Below, piece after piece: positions 33,299-41,394 of a stretch of DNA of 64,000 nucleotides. A program made the position numbers and the translations under genes. Source of the stretch: JBCBSZ01 sp039818945 (lineage in GTDB: Bacteria; Actinomycetota; Acidimicrobiia; Acidimicrobiales; Poriferisodalaceae); assembly GCA_039818945.1 (NCBI GenBank), contig JBCBSZ010000015.1, positions 1 to 64,000 on the forward strand, written 5' to 3'. Positions within the stretch are counted from its first letter, which is position 1; each line of letters begins with the position of its first letter. The notes beneath the pieces were generated by a model. That model ran no database searches. It saw only the letters and a program-made list of their open reading frames with translations, and was not told the origin of the DNA.

Positions 33299-34174
33299 AT
33301 GAAGTTCGGACTGGCGTTCGCCAGCAGCATCGGGGTCGAGCACGCGGACGCGCTCGAGATCTGCCGTCGGGCCCAGGCGGCCGGCTTCGAGTCGCTCTGG
33401 GGCGGCGAGCACGTGATCCTGCCGAGCACGATCGAGTCGAGGTATCCCTACACCGCCGACGGGAAGATCCCCGCCGAGCCCGAGACACCGATCCCCGACC
33501 CGCTGATCTGGCTGGCGTTCGCGGCCGCCGCCGCGCCGTCGATGCGGCTCGGGACCTGCATCCTGATCGTCCCCCAGCGCAACCCGCTGATCCTGGCCAA
33601 GGAGCTGGCCACGCTCGACCGCCTCTCCGGCGGCAAGGTCGAGCTCGGTCTCGGCGTCGGCTGGCTCAAGGAGGAGTTCGACGCCCTCGGGGTGCCGTGG
33701 GAACGCCGCGGCAAGCGCAACGACGAGTACATCGAGGCGATGCGGGCCCTCTGGGCCGGCCCGCACGCGGAGTTCCACGGGGAGTTCGTCGACTTCGACC
33801 CGGTCACCTGCAGCCCCCGGCCGATCCAGGAGCGGATCCCGGTGCTCGTGGGCGGCGACACCGACGCCGCGATCGGGCGTGCCGTGCGGCTCGCCGACGG
33901 GTACTTCCCGGGCGAGGGCGACGCCGAGCGCCTCGGTGGTCTCATCGGCCGGCTCCGGCAGGCGGCCGAGGACGCGGACCGCGATCCCGACAGCATCGAG
34001 ATCAACGCCATGTTCGGCGCTCACCTGGGCGATCCGAAGGCCGGCGTCGAGCAGCTGGTCGAGCTGGGGGTCGGACGGATCATGGTGCCGGCCTTCTTCT
34101 ACGCCGGCCCCGGCGGGCTGGACCGCCTGAGCGAGTTCGGCGAGGTCATCGCGAGCACCGAGGGGGCGGTCTGA
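33299..34174 (+). CDS. LLM class F420-dependent oxidoreductase
   Basis: A 291-residue luciferase-like TIM-barrel protein. The N-terminus MKFGLAFASSIGVEHADAL and LGTCILIVPQRNPLILAKELATLDRLSGGKVELGLGVGW near residue 85 are the family core. In actinobacteria these commonly use coenzyme F420 on lipids or xenobiotics. ATG 33299 follows a GGGGACAC region and TACGAT near 33257 may be a -10. Its stop overlaps the next SDR gene, so both are co-translated. The neighbouring P450 suggests a shared substrate. Confidence 0.88.
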   Translation: MKFGLAFASSIGVEHADALEICRRAQAAGFESLWGGEHVILPSTIESRYPYTADGKIPAEPETPIPDPLIWLAFAAAAAPSMRLGTCILIVPQRNPLILAKELATLDRLSGGKVELGLGVGWLKEEFDALGVPWERRGKRNDEYIEAMRALWAGPHAEFHGEFVDFDPVTCSPRPIQERIPVLVGGDTDAAIGRAVRLADGYFPGEGDAERLGGLIGRLRQAAEDADRDPDSIEINAMFGAHLGDPKAGVEQLVELGVGRIMVPAFFYAGPGGLDRLSEFGEVIASTEGAV

Positions 34175-34923
34175 TGGAGGCGTTCGATCTGAGCGGGCGG
34201 GTCGCGATCGTGACCGGTGGCGGTCAGGGCATCGGCGAGGGCATCGCCAAGAACCTGTCGAAGGCGGGGGCCGCCGTGGTCGTGGCCGCCCGAAGCACCG
34301 ACCGCATCGGGCGGGTCGCCTCGGAGATCAACGAGGCCGGCGGGCAGGCGCTGGCCGTCACGACCGACGTGACCGACCGGGCCGCGGTGACGGCGCTCGT
34401 CGACGCCGCGGTCGAGCACTTCGGCGGCCTGCACGTGCTGGTCAACAACGCCGGCGGCTCCCCGGTTCGCACCCCGCTGTCGGAGATCAGCGAGGACGAC
34501 TGGGACTGGTGCCTGCGCCTCAACCTCACCGCAGTGTGGATGGCCACGGTCATCGCCGCGGAGCGCATGACCGACGGCGGGAGCGTCATCAACATCTCGT
34601 CGCCGGCCGGCGACCGCGGCGTGCCCGGCAGCGGCCACTACGCCGCGGCCAAGGCCGGGGTGAACTCGTTGACCAAGACGTTGTCGCTGGAGCTGGCCCC
34701 GAAGATCAGGGTGAACGGCATCTCGCCCGGCTACGTGCCGACCGAGGTGATGATGACCGCGCTCGACACCGACGTGGAGCAGCTGGAGGCGATGGCGCTC
34801 AAGCGCATCCCGCTCAAGCGCCTCGGCACGCCCGACGACATGGGCACGACCGCGGTCTTCCTGGCCAGCGACGCGGGCAGCTGGGTCACCGGCCAGACGA
34901 TCATCGTCGCCGGAGGCAACTGA
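34174..34923 (+). CDS. SDR family NAD(P)-dependent oxidoreductase
   Basis: A 249-residue classical short-chain dehydrogenase. The nucleotide loop is VTGGGQGIGEGIAKNL near residue 14, NNAGGSP near 90, catalytic serine in NISSPAGDRG near 140, and YAAAKAG near 154 with Tyr and Lys. The C-terminus is IVAGGN, a usual SDR end. The start shares a base with the LLM stop (TGATG). Substrate is unknown; it is likely part of a lipid or steroid oxidation path with the adjacent genes. Confidence 0.92.
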   Translation: MEAFDLSGRVAIVTGGGQGIGEGIAKNLSKAGAAVVVAARSTDRIGRVASEINEAGGQALAVTTDVTDRAAVTALVDAAVEHFGGLHVLVNNAGGSPVRTPLSEISEDDWDWCLRLNLTAVWMATVIAAERMTDGGSVINISSPAGDRGVPGSGHYAAAKAGVNSLTKTLSLELAPKIRVNGISPGYVPTEVMMTALDTDVEQLEAMALKRIPLKRLGTPDDMGTTAVFLASDAGSWVTGQTIIVAGGN

Positions 34924-34934
34924 CGGCCCCGGCC

Positions 34935-35345
34935 TCAGTCCGGCAGCGCGACCCACGCGGTCGCGAGCAGACAGCGAACGGCGTCGTCGCGATCGCACCA
35001 CACCTCGCACTCGGCGACCCGTTCGTCACCCACCCGCTCGATCGCCACGACCGACCCGCCGGTGACGACCGGGCTGCCGTCGAGGACGACGTTCGGGAAG
35101 CGGGCTCGGATGCGTCGCACGCTGGTCGGCCCGGCCCACGCCATGAGCATGTTGAGGACGTAGCCCATGTTGAGGGGGGTCTGGTTGAGCAGGCGCCCGT
35201 CGAAACCGCGCGCCCTGGTGTACTCCCGGTCCCAGTGCAGCGGGGTGGGATCGCGCAGGATCGCCGCGGTCGTCTGCATCCGCTCCGGCGTCGCACCCCC
35301 CGGCAGCTCGAACGGTGGGATGGCGTCGCCGATCGCGACCCTCAC
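34935..35345 (-). CDS. MaoC-like/hotdog dehydratase-type protein
   Basis: A 136-residue single-hotdog protein. The core is RDPTPLHWDREYTRARGFDGRLLNQTPLNMGYVLNMLM near residue 33-68, which carries the hydratase 2 catalytic-type D-x-x-x-x-H dyad in the form DPTPLHWD. In similar clusters one hotdog partner carries the catalytic motif and another does not. The upstream gene encodes a partner hotdog subunit, so the two may form a heterodimer. GTG 35345 overlaps the upstream stop. Its stop is 12 bases from the convergent SDR. Confidence 0.75.
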   Translation of the reverse strand: MRVAIGDAIPPFELPGGATPERMQTTAAILRDPTPLHWDREYTRARGFDGRLLNQTPLNMGYVLNMLMAWAGPTSVRRIRARFPNVVLDGSPVVTGGSVVAIERVGDERVAECEVWCDRDDAVRCLLATAWVALPD

Positions 35346-35803
35346 GACGCCATCCGGTCGTCGACGCGGTAGTAGTGCCAGCGGAACGCGACCTCGGCGA
35401 CCTCCGCCCCGTCGTCGTCGACGAGCGAGAACACGTACGTCACCGAGTCCCGCAGGCTCCCACGCCCGTCCGTCGAGCGCGCGTGCTCGGTGATGGAGCC
35501 GGTGATCGAGTACCGCTCGTCCTCCCGCAGCGGCCGACGCAGCGTCCAGTCGTAGTAGTCGATGCTCACCCGGTCGCCGGGCATCGAGTGCGCTGCGTCG
35601 AAGAGCTCCTGGATCGTCGTGCCCGCGCCGTTGATCGCAACGTGGAACAGGTGGGCGGGGTGGGCCAGACCATCCGGGAGCTGGTCGGCGGCGCAGGCAT
35701 CGGTGAAGAGGAAGTTCTCCCAGTGGGCGATCTCGTAGGTCCCACCGGCGAGCGCCGTGCCGACCAGCGCCTGCATCTCCTCCTCGGACGGGATGGCGCT
35801 CAT
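35342..35803 (-). CDS. hotdog-fold protein, probable FAS1-type dehydratase N-terminal partner
   Basis: A 153-residue protein resembling the non-catalytic half of MaoC-type dehydratases. Segments are MSAIPSEEEMQALVGTALAG, HLFHVAINGAGTTIQELFD, and a beta-rich part RRPLREDERYSITGSI and VTYVFSLVDDDGAEVAEVAFRWHYY. It lacks the D-x4-H motif found in the adjacent gene. Both overlap (TCAC), as the genes of heterodimeric enoyl-CoA hydratases in steroid side-chain clusters do. Function is inference. Confidence 0.65.
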   Translation of the reverse strand: MSAIPSEEEMQALVGTALAGGTYEIAHWENFLFTDACAADQLPDGLAHPAHLFHVAINGAGTTIQELFDAAHSMPGDRVSIDYYDWTLRRPLREDERYSITGSITEHARSTDGRGSLRDSVTYVFSLVDDDGAEVAEVAFRWHYYRVDDRMAS

Positions 35804-36570
35804 CCGACCAGCATCCCGCCGTCGACGACGAGTGCGTGACCTGTCGTGAACGAGGACGCGTCCGAGCACAACCACAGCGCGGCGTCGGCGATCTCCTCGG
35901 GTGCACCGAAGCGGCGGAACTTGCTGAGTCGAGCGGCGACGTCGCCGGCGTCGCGACCCCGACGCTCCATGGCGTTGCGCAGCATGGGGGTGTCGATGGC
36001 GCCCGGGCAGATGGCGTTCACCCGGATGTCGTGGCGGGCGTAGTCCATCGCGGCGCTGCGGGTGAGACCGAGCACGGCGTGCTTGCTCGCCGTGTAGGCG
36101 GGCTGGCCGAACTGCGGCGTGAACGAGTTGGTCGACGCGATGTTCACGATCGAACCGCCGCTCCCCGCCTCGACCATCGCCCTGAGCTCCGCCTTCATCG
36201 TGAGGAACACCCCGCGGGTGTTCACCGCCATCATGCGGTCGAAGTCGTCGTCGGCGCACTCCGCGAGCGGCACCGTCTCGAACTCGATGGCGGCAGCGTT
36301 GACCGCGCAGTCGAGGCGGCCGTGGCGCTCGATGAGCTCGGCGACGACCACGGCGACGTCGGCGGCGGACGACACGTCCCCGGCCAGGAAGGAGACGGCC
36401 CCTGCGGCCGGTGCGCACGCGGCGAGGAGGTCGTCGGCCCCGGCGTCGTCGAGGTCGGTCGCGACCACATCCGCGCCCGCCTCGGCGAGCCGGAGCGTGA
36501 TCGCCCGCCCCATCCCCCCGGTCGCGCCGGTCACGAGCGCGGCGCGCCCGGTCAGGTCCTGGTCCGCCAT
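35800..36570 (-). CDS. SDR family oxidoreductase
   Basis: A 256-residue classical SDR and first gene of a three-gene operon on the minus strand. Nucleotide loop VTGATGGMGRAITLRL near residue 14, NAAAIE near 88 in place of NNAG, active Ser in NIASTNSF near 142, and YTASKHAVLG near 155. PGAIDTPML is the typical loop after the active site. The stop overlaps the start of the first hotdog gene (ATGA). The NAAA variant is tolerated in the family. Substrate probably a lipid alcohol or steroid. Confidence 0.92.
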   Translation of the reverse strand: MADQDLTGRAALVTGATGGMGRAITLRLAEAGADVVATDLDDAGADDLLAACAPAAGAVSFLAGDVSSAADVAVVVAELIERHGRLDCAVNAAAIEFETVPLAECADDDFDRMMAVNTRGVFLTMKAELRAMVEAGSGGSIVNIASTNSFTPQFGQPAYTASKHAVLGLTRSAAMDYARHDIRVNAICPGAIDTPMLRNAMERRGRDAGDVAARLSKFRRFGAPEEIADAALWLCSDASSFTTGHALVVDGGMLVG

Positions 36571-36707
36571 CCGATCCCCCTGTGCGTTCGAAGCCCGCTC
36601 CCGATCATGGCCGGTCGGCGCGCCCGGATCCCAGCGCAGCCGCTCCGGTTGGGTCCCCGGTTCGGATCATGGGTAGACACCGGTCGGCGACGACGAGGGG
36701 ATGCGAC

Positions 36708-37658
36708 ATGGGAGACCGAGAGAACTTCGGCGAGGACACGACCGCCGACGAGGCGGTCGACGGGCTCGACCTCTCCGGGCGGAGGTTCCTCATCACGGGG
36801 GCATCGGGTGGCCTCGGGGCGGAGGCCGCCAGGGCGTTGGCGTCGAAGGGTGCGTCGATCACGCTCACCGCCCGCGACCTCCCCAAGGCCGAGGCCACGG
36901 TCGCGGCGATTGCGACCGCGACCGGGAACGACGACATCACCATCGAGGAGCTCGAGCTCGGCAACCTCGCCAGCATCCGGGCGTTCGCCCAGCGGTGGAA
37001 CGACCAGCACGACCACCTCGACGTGTTGATCAACAACGCAGGGGTCATGGCCTGCCCGAAGGACACGACCGACGACGGCTTCGAGCGCCAGTTCGGGACC
37101 AACCACCTCGGCCACTTCCTGCTGACCGCCCTCATCGCTCCGACCCTCCTGGCGGCCGGTCCGGGTGCCCGCATCGTCAACCTCTCGTCCCGGGCCCACC
37201 ACAACTCGGCGGTGGACATCGACGACCTCCACTTCGAGCGCAGGCCCTACGACCGTTGGGTCGCCTACGGCCAGTCCAAGACGGCCAACGTGCTCCACGC
37301 CGTCGAGCTCGACCGGCGACTGCGGGACCGAGGCGTCCGTGCGTTCGCGCTCCACCCCGGCGCGATCGTCACCGACCTCGGCCGGCACCTCACCGCGGAG
37401 GACATCGCCGCCTACACCAAGGACCGTCCGAGCCTGAAGCTGAAGAGCGTCGAGGCCGGCGCTGCGACGACCGTGTACGCCGCCACGGCTCCCGAGCTCG
37501 ACGGTCAGGGCGGCGTGTACCTCGAGGACTGCGGCATCGCCGAGGTCGACGACGAGTCGCCCGAGAGCGGCGTGCGCTCGTACGCCGTCGACACCGACGC
37601 CGCCCGGCGGCTTTGGTCGGTGAGCGAGGAGCACGTCGGCGAGACCGCCGACCTCTGA
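36708..37658 (+). CDS. SDR family oxidoreductase (retinol dehydrogenase-like)
   Basis: A 316-residue SDR of the RDH/WWOX type. Nucleotide loop ITGASGGLGAEAARAL near residue 29, NNAGVM near 106, FGTNHLGHFLLTALI near 125, catalytic serine in VNLSSRAHH near 160 and YGQSKTANVLHAVEL near 185. The N-terminal 22 residues are an acidic extension. ATG 36708 is preceded by GGTAGACA, a possible -10, and GAGGGG. The family oxidises or reduces long-chain alcohols and retinoids; the natural substrate here is unknown. Confidence 0.9.
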   Translation: MGDRENFGEDTTADEAVDGLDLSGRRFLITGASGGLGAEAARALASKGASITLTARDLPKAEATVAAIATATGNDDITIEELELGNLASIRAFAQRWNDQHDHLDVLINNAGVMACPKDTTDDGFERQFGTNHLGHFLLTALIAPTLLAAGPGARIVNLSSRAHHNSAVDIDDLHFERRPYDRWVAYGQSKTANVLHAVELDRRLRDRGVRAFALHPGAIVTDLGRHLTAEDIAAYTKDRPSLKLKSVEAGAATTVYAATAPELDGQGGVYLEDCGIAEVDDESPESGVRSYAVDTDAARRLWSVSEEHVGETADL

Positions 37659-37661
37659 CCG

Positions 37662-37976
37662 TCAGCGGCTGGTGCGTCGCAGCAGGAGGTAGAGCAGCGG
37701 AGAGAACATGCCGACGATCGCGGCGCCAACGATCCACGGCCACGGATTCGCTCCTCGGGAGCGAGCGTCGCGGTGCAACCAGACGCAGATGACCGCCACG
37801 GCGATCACGAGATCGACGTAGATCTGCCACGACGCCCAGTTGAAGGTGATCGCGTCGGCGAAGCCGCCGAGACCGTCGACCCCGAGCGCGACGACGGTCA
37901 GCGCACCGAAGGCGACGAGCACCGCACCCAGCACGTTCCGCTCGATCGTCGTCGTCGAGCCCTCGCCACCGGCCAT
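37662..37976 (-). CDS. DUF2834 family membrane protein
   Basis: A 104-residue membrane protein with three hydrophobic segments. It has the DUF2834 pattern FADAITFNWASWQIYVDLVI followed by WLHRDARSRGANPWPWIVGA and a final YLLLRRTSR. The family is widespread and has no known function. ATG 37976 is preferred; GTG 37979 is an alternative. It is preceded by a 19-codon open frame whose stop shares a base with this ATG. Confidence 0.75.
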   Translation of the reverse strand: MAGGEGSTTTIERNVLGAVLVAFGALTVVALGVDGLGGFADAITFNWASWQIYVDLVIAVAVICVWLHRDARSRGANPWPWIVGAAIVGMFSPLLYLLLRRTSR

Positions 37977-38035
37977 CACGCCGCCTCGGCGTCGAGGTAC
38001 GCCTCGACGGTCTCGATCGGGTCGGTCTCGGTCAT
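37976..38035 (-). CDS. 19-residue leader ORF upstream of the DUF2834 gene
   Basis: ATG 38035 opens a 19-codon frame giving MTETDPIETVEAYLDAEAA, whose TGA shares its last base with the DUF2834 ATG (TGATG). A -10 hexamer lies about 18-23 bases upstream. The sequence looks like the N-terminus of a SnoaL-type protein that has been cut short. It may be a leader peptide that couples translation, or a remnant. Confidence 0.4.
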   Translation of the reverse strand: MTETDPIETVEAYLDAEAA

Positions 38036-38052
38036 CTCGCCCCTGGATCCGG

Positions 38053-38069
38053 ATTGTAGTGATCGCTAC
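38053..38069 (-). promoter_or_regulatory. TACAAT -10 element overlapped by a GTAG-CTAC palindrome
   Basis: On the minus strand TACAAT (38053-38058) is a near-consensus -10 upstream of the leader ORF and the DUF2834 gene. GTAGTGATCGCTAC (38056-38069) is a 14-bp palindrome with one mismatched pair and overlaps the -10, a common repressor arrangement. Confidence 0.55.
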
Positions 38070-38174
38070 GAACCTAGCGGCGGCCCCGTCGAACGACAAG
38101 GCCGGGGCCGCGGAACCACGCAGGGCGCTGGCCCGGTCGACGTGGTGCTCGACGACGCCCCTAGCCTCACGACC

Positions 38175-38663
38175 GTGTCCGGATGGGGAGCGACGCTCCG
38201 ATCGCCGCAGCGAGTGACGGCCGTGACCGCCGTGGCAGCGGTCGCGCTCCTGGCCGTCGTGTTCGGCGCGTGGCCGGACGGGGACGGCGCCGGCGCCTCG
38301 ACGGCCAGCGAGCGCCTCGCCGTGCTGGACTGCGAGATCGAGGATCGTGGCGAGAGCCAGCCGGCCGACCGCAACGGGCTCCCGTACGACGTGCGCACCC
38401 ACGCGTGCGTCGTCGACGGCGAGCCGATCGCGTTCCACTTCGAGTTCCTCACCGAACCGACGATCCACCAGGTGGGTGAGGTCGACGACCCCGAGGGCGC
38501 TTCGCTCGCGGTGAGCGGCGACGGTTGGCGGATCCATCTCGTCGGTGACGGGAGCAACGACGGCGAGCTCGCGGACGAGATCGCCGTGGCCACCGACGGC
38601 GACGTCGGCCGCCTCCTCACGGCGTTCGTCTGTCGCATCCGCCACCCCGACGACGAGCTCTGA
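38175..38663 (+). CDS. secreted or lipid-anchored hypothetical protein
   Basis: A 162-residue protein. Residues about 10-32 are hydrophobic (VTAVTAVAAVALLAVVFGAW) and act as a signal or anchor. The mature part has three cysteines, in AVLDCEIED, HACVVDG and AFVCRIRH, in a beta-rich sequence with VSGDGWRIHLVGDG. I do not recognise a domain. GTG 38175 is preceded by CCTAGCCT near 38158. It lies 46 bases before the PI-PLC-like gene and may share its transcript. Confidence 0.6.
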   Translation: MSGWGATLRSPQRVTAVTAVAAVALLAVVFGAWPDGDGAGASTASERLAVLDCEIEDRGESQPADRNGLPYDVRTHACVVDGEPIAFHFEFLTEPTIHQVGEVDDPEGASLAVSGDGWRIHLVGDGSNDGELADEIAVATDGDVGRLLTAFVCRIRHPDDEL

Positions 38664-38709
38664 GCGCGCCCCACCACCCGGCGTTCGGCGACCGTGCGAA
38701 GCTCGGCCC

Positions 38710-40779
38710 GTGCAGGTCGTGCGTTCGGATCGGCTGGCCACCGCCCTCGTGGTGGCTGCGAGCTCGCTCCTCGTGATCGGCGCGCTGACCGCGTACGCAC
38801 GCGACAACATCCTCGACGCCGGCGAGTTCGCCGATCGCGGCGCCGCCACGCTCGACGATCCGGACGTGCGCAGCTTCGTCGCTCGTGAGGCCGTCGACGG
38901 GCTCGTCGAGTTGCGGCCCGACCTGTTGAGCGTGCGCCCGATCCTCCTCGCCGCGACCGAGTTCATCCTCGACAGCGACACGGCGGCCGACATCCTCCGG
39001 TTCGGTCTCGCCGAGACCCACGCCACCCTGCTGAGCGGCAGCGACGACACGGTCACGGTGCGACTCGCCGATCTCCTCCTGATCGTGAACGCACAGGTCC
39101 GGGCCCTGCAGCCCGAGCTGGCCGAGGAGCTCCCCGACGACCTCACGGACACGCTCGTCACGGTGGTCACGAGGGACCAGCTGACCGATCTCGTCGACGC
39201 CGCCGACGACGTGCGCGCTGCGGCGATCCTCCTGCCACTGCTCGCCCTCGTGGGCTACGGCGCCGCGATCGCGGCCGCTCGGCATCGCCGCCGCGAGCTC
39301 GTCCCGGTGGGGGCGGGGATCGCGGTGGTCGGGGGCGTGCTGGTCGTCGGCGAGCGACTCGGGTCGCGGATCGCCGACCGGACGGCGGGGCGCGCCGCAG
39401 CGGCCGTGTGGGACTCCTACGCCGGAGACCTGACCACCTGGGGGCTCGTGCTCGTCGCCGTCGGCACGGCCCTCGGGGCCGGAGCCGCCGCGATGCTCCG
39501 CCCGCTGACGATCGACGCGGTCGTCGAGGCGGTCCGGACCGCACTCGCCTGGCGCTCCGGTACCCCGCTCGGCGCGGTCGTGCGCATCCTCGCGACGCTG
39601 TCCATCGGGCTCTGGTTGCTCACCGACCCCGGAGGTGCCGTCGACGCCGTCGTGCGCATCCTCGGGCTGGTCCTGCTCGCCACCACGGTCGCCCAGGTCC
39701 TCACCGCGGTCGCCGCGGGTGAGCCCTCGATCGATGCCGCGCCGACCCGCCGGCGCCTCGCGGCGTGGAGCGTCGGTGCCGCCGCCCTGGTCGGGATCGT
39801 GGCGCTGCTCGGGTTCGGGATCGTGCGCAGCGTCGGTCGGGGCGTCGAGGCCGCCGACGGCGTCGGGTGCAACGGCAGCGTCCTGCTCTGCGACCGTCCG
39901 CTCGACGACGTGGTGATCGCGGCGACGCACAACTCCAACTCGGCTGCGGCCGACGGGTACCTCGCCGCCAACCACTCGCAGGGCATCATCGAACAGCTCG
40001 ACGCCGGCTACCGCGGACTGCTGATCGACACCTGGTACGGGATCGAGGGCACGCTCGGGGTCGTCATCACCGAACGGGCCCGGCCCACGGGATCGGATCG
40101 CGAGGAGCTCGTCGCCGAGATCGGCGAGGAAGCGGTCGCGGCCGCGGAGGCCGTGCAGGCCCGTCAGAGCGACCTGGGCGGTGATGCCCAGGCCTACCTG
40201 TGCCATGCCCTGTGCGAGACGGGCGCGACGCCGCTGAGCACCGAGCTCGAGGCGATGCGGCGCTGGCTCGAACGGCATCCACGCGAGGTGCTGGTGCTGT
40301 TCATCCAGGACGAGCTGACGCCCGAGGACACGCGCGACGCCTTCGAGAGCGCAGGGCTCGGCCGCTACCTCCACGAGCAGTCGATCGACGAACCGTTCCC
40401 GACGCTCGGCGAGATGATCGATGCCGGTCGGCGGGTGTTCGTGATGGCGGAGAACGACAGCGGCGACGTCCCCTGGTACCACGACGGCTTCGCCTTCACC
40501 CAGGAGACGCCGTTCAGCTTCGCCTCCGTCGACGACTTCTCGTGCGACGAGAACCGGGGCACGCCAGACAGCCCGCTCTTCCTCGTCAACCACTTCGTCA
40601 GCCCGCCCGATGCCGAGGCGGCGGATGCAGCCAACGACGCCTCGCTCATCGTCGACCGGGTGCGGGCGTGCGAGCGCGAGCGCGACGCCACCGTGACGAT
40701 GGTCGCGGTCGACTTCTTCGCCCGCGGTGACGTGCTCGCCGCGGTCGACGAGCTGAACGGTGTCGCGGTCGACCGCTGA
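38710..40779 (+). CDS. membrane protein with C-terminal phosphatidylinositol phospholipase C-like domain
   Basis: A 689-residue fusion. The N-terminal half has one membrane segment near residue 12 followed by a helical extracytoplasmic region to about residue 170, then four to six hydrophobic segments to about residue 390. The C-terminal 290 residues start at VVIAATHNSNSAAADGYLAANHSQG, where the histidine matches the first catalytic His of PI-PLC X domains, followed by LDAGYRGLLIDTWYG, LCHALCETGATPLSTELEAM and ERHPREVLVLFIQDE. These match the bacterial PI-PLC core in order. The CHALC pair of cysteines is unusual. GTG 38710 is at the membrane segment. Confidence 0.7.
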   Translation: MQVVRSDRLATALVVAASSLLVIGALTAYARDNILDAGEFADRGAATLDDPDVRSFVAREAVDGLVELRPDLLSVRPILLAATEFILDSDTAADILRFGLAETHATLLSGSDDTVTVRLADLLLIVNAQVRALQPELAEELPDDLTDTLVTVVTRDQLTDLVDAADDVRAAAILLPLLALVGYGAAIAAARHRRRELVPVGAGIAVVGGVLVVGERLGSRIADRTAGRAAAAVWDSYAGDLTTWGLVLVAVGTALGAGAAAMLRPLTIDAVVEAVRTALAWRSGTPLGAVVRILATLSIGLWLLTDPGGAVDAVVRILGLVLLATTVAQVLTAVAAGEPSIDAAPTRRRLAAWSVGAAALVGIVALLGFGIVRSVGRGVEAADGVGCNGSVLLCDRPLDDVVIAATHNSNSAAADGYLAANHSQGIIEQLDAGYRGLLIDTWYGIEGTLGVVITERARPTGSDREELVAEIGEEAVAAAEAVQARQSDLGGDAQAYLCHALCETGATPLSTELEAMRRWLERHPREVLVLFIQDELTPEDTRDAFESAGLGRYLHEQSIDEPFPTLGEMIDAGRRVFVMAENDSGDVPWYHDGFAFTQETPFSFASVDDFSCDENRGTPDSPLFLVNHFVSPPDAEAADAANDASLIVDRVRACERERDATVTMVAVDFFARGDVLAAVDELNGVAVDR

Positions 40780-40908
40780 CACACCGTGTTCACGGGCGCC
40801 GACCCGAGGCCTCCGGTACCGTCGGATCGAAGTACACGCACGCTCCTGACTACGGGTCCGCTCGCCAGCGGGCGCTCCCGGCTGCAGTTGCCGCACACGG
40901 GAGTGCCC

Positions 40909-41292
40909 ATGAAGCTGACGATGACGGCCGCGATCACGGCTCGGTGGGGCCATCGGGTCGACGGGCTCGTCCACACCCACGCCTGGACCGTCTCGGCGAC
41001 CGTCGAGGGACCACCCGACGCCGACAAGGTGGTGCCGGCCGACGACCTCGAGGCGGTCCTCGCCTCGACGGTCGCGCCGTGGGAGGGCTGCTACCTCACC
41101 GCCGCCGACGTGGGCGACTGGAAGGGCTATCGCCCGATCGTCTGGGACCGGGAGCCCACCGTCGAGGAGATCGTGCGCCGGCTGTGGGTCGAGCTCGAAC
41201 CGGTCGTGCCCGGCCTCGTCGAGCTGTCCCTCGTCGAGGCCCACGAGTTCGACCGCACGCGCATGGTGCGCCTGTCGCGATCGACGGTCTGA
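40909..41292 (+). CDS. 6-carboxytetrahydropterin synthase (QueD/PTPS) family protein
   Basis: A 127-residue protein of the PTPS/QueD fold. The zinc-binding pattern is partly visible: TARWGHRVDGLVHTHAWTVSATVEG carries the histidines of the H...HxH motif, and DDLEAVLASTVAPWEG and LSLVEAHEFDRTRMVRL complete the core with the conserved E-x(2)-x-x-H-like end. The family converts dihydroneopterin triphosphate into tetrahydropterins for queuosine or related cofactors. The usual catalytic cysteine (C-x3-HGH) is not evident, so activity is uncertain. It is an orphan, with no queuosine genes nearby. Confidence 0.62.
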   Translation: MKLTMTAAITARWGHRVDGLVHTHAWTVSATVEGPPDADKVVPADDLEAVLASTVAPWEGCYLTAADVGDWKGYRPIVWDREPTVEEIVRRLWVELEPVVPGLVELSLVEAHEFDRTRMVRLSRSTV

Positions 41293-41394
41293 GCCCATCG
41301 CCGACGCGAGCGCGTCCGGTCGCGCCCGACATCGGCCGGCGACGGTCCCGCTCGCACTACGCTCCGCCGAGCCCTCGTCGAGGACGGAGCGCAG

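Noticed and set aside
40780..40908. Possible preQ1 riboswitch upstream of the QueD-like gene.
   Set aside because: No H-type pseudoknot pattern or A-rich tail can be seen; only a TACCGT -10-like sequence near 40816 is visible.
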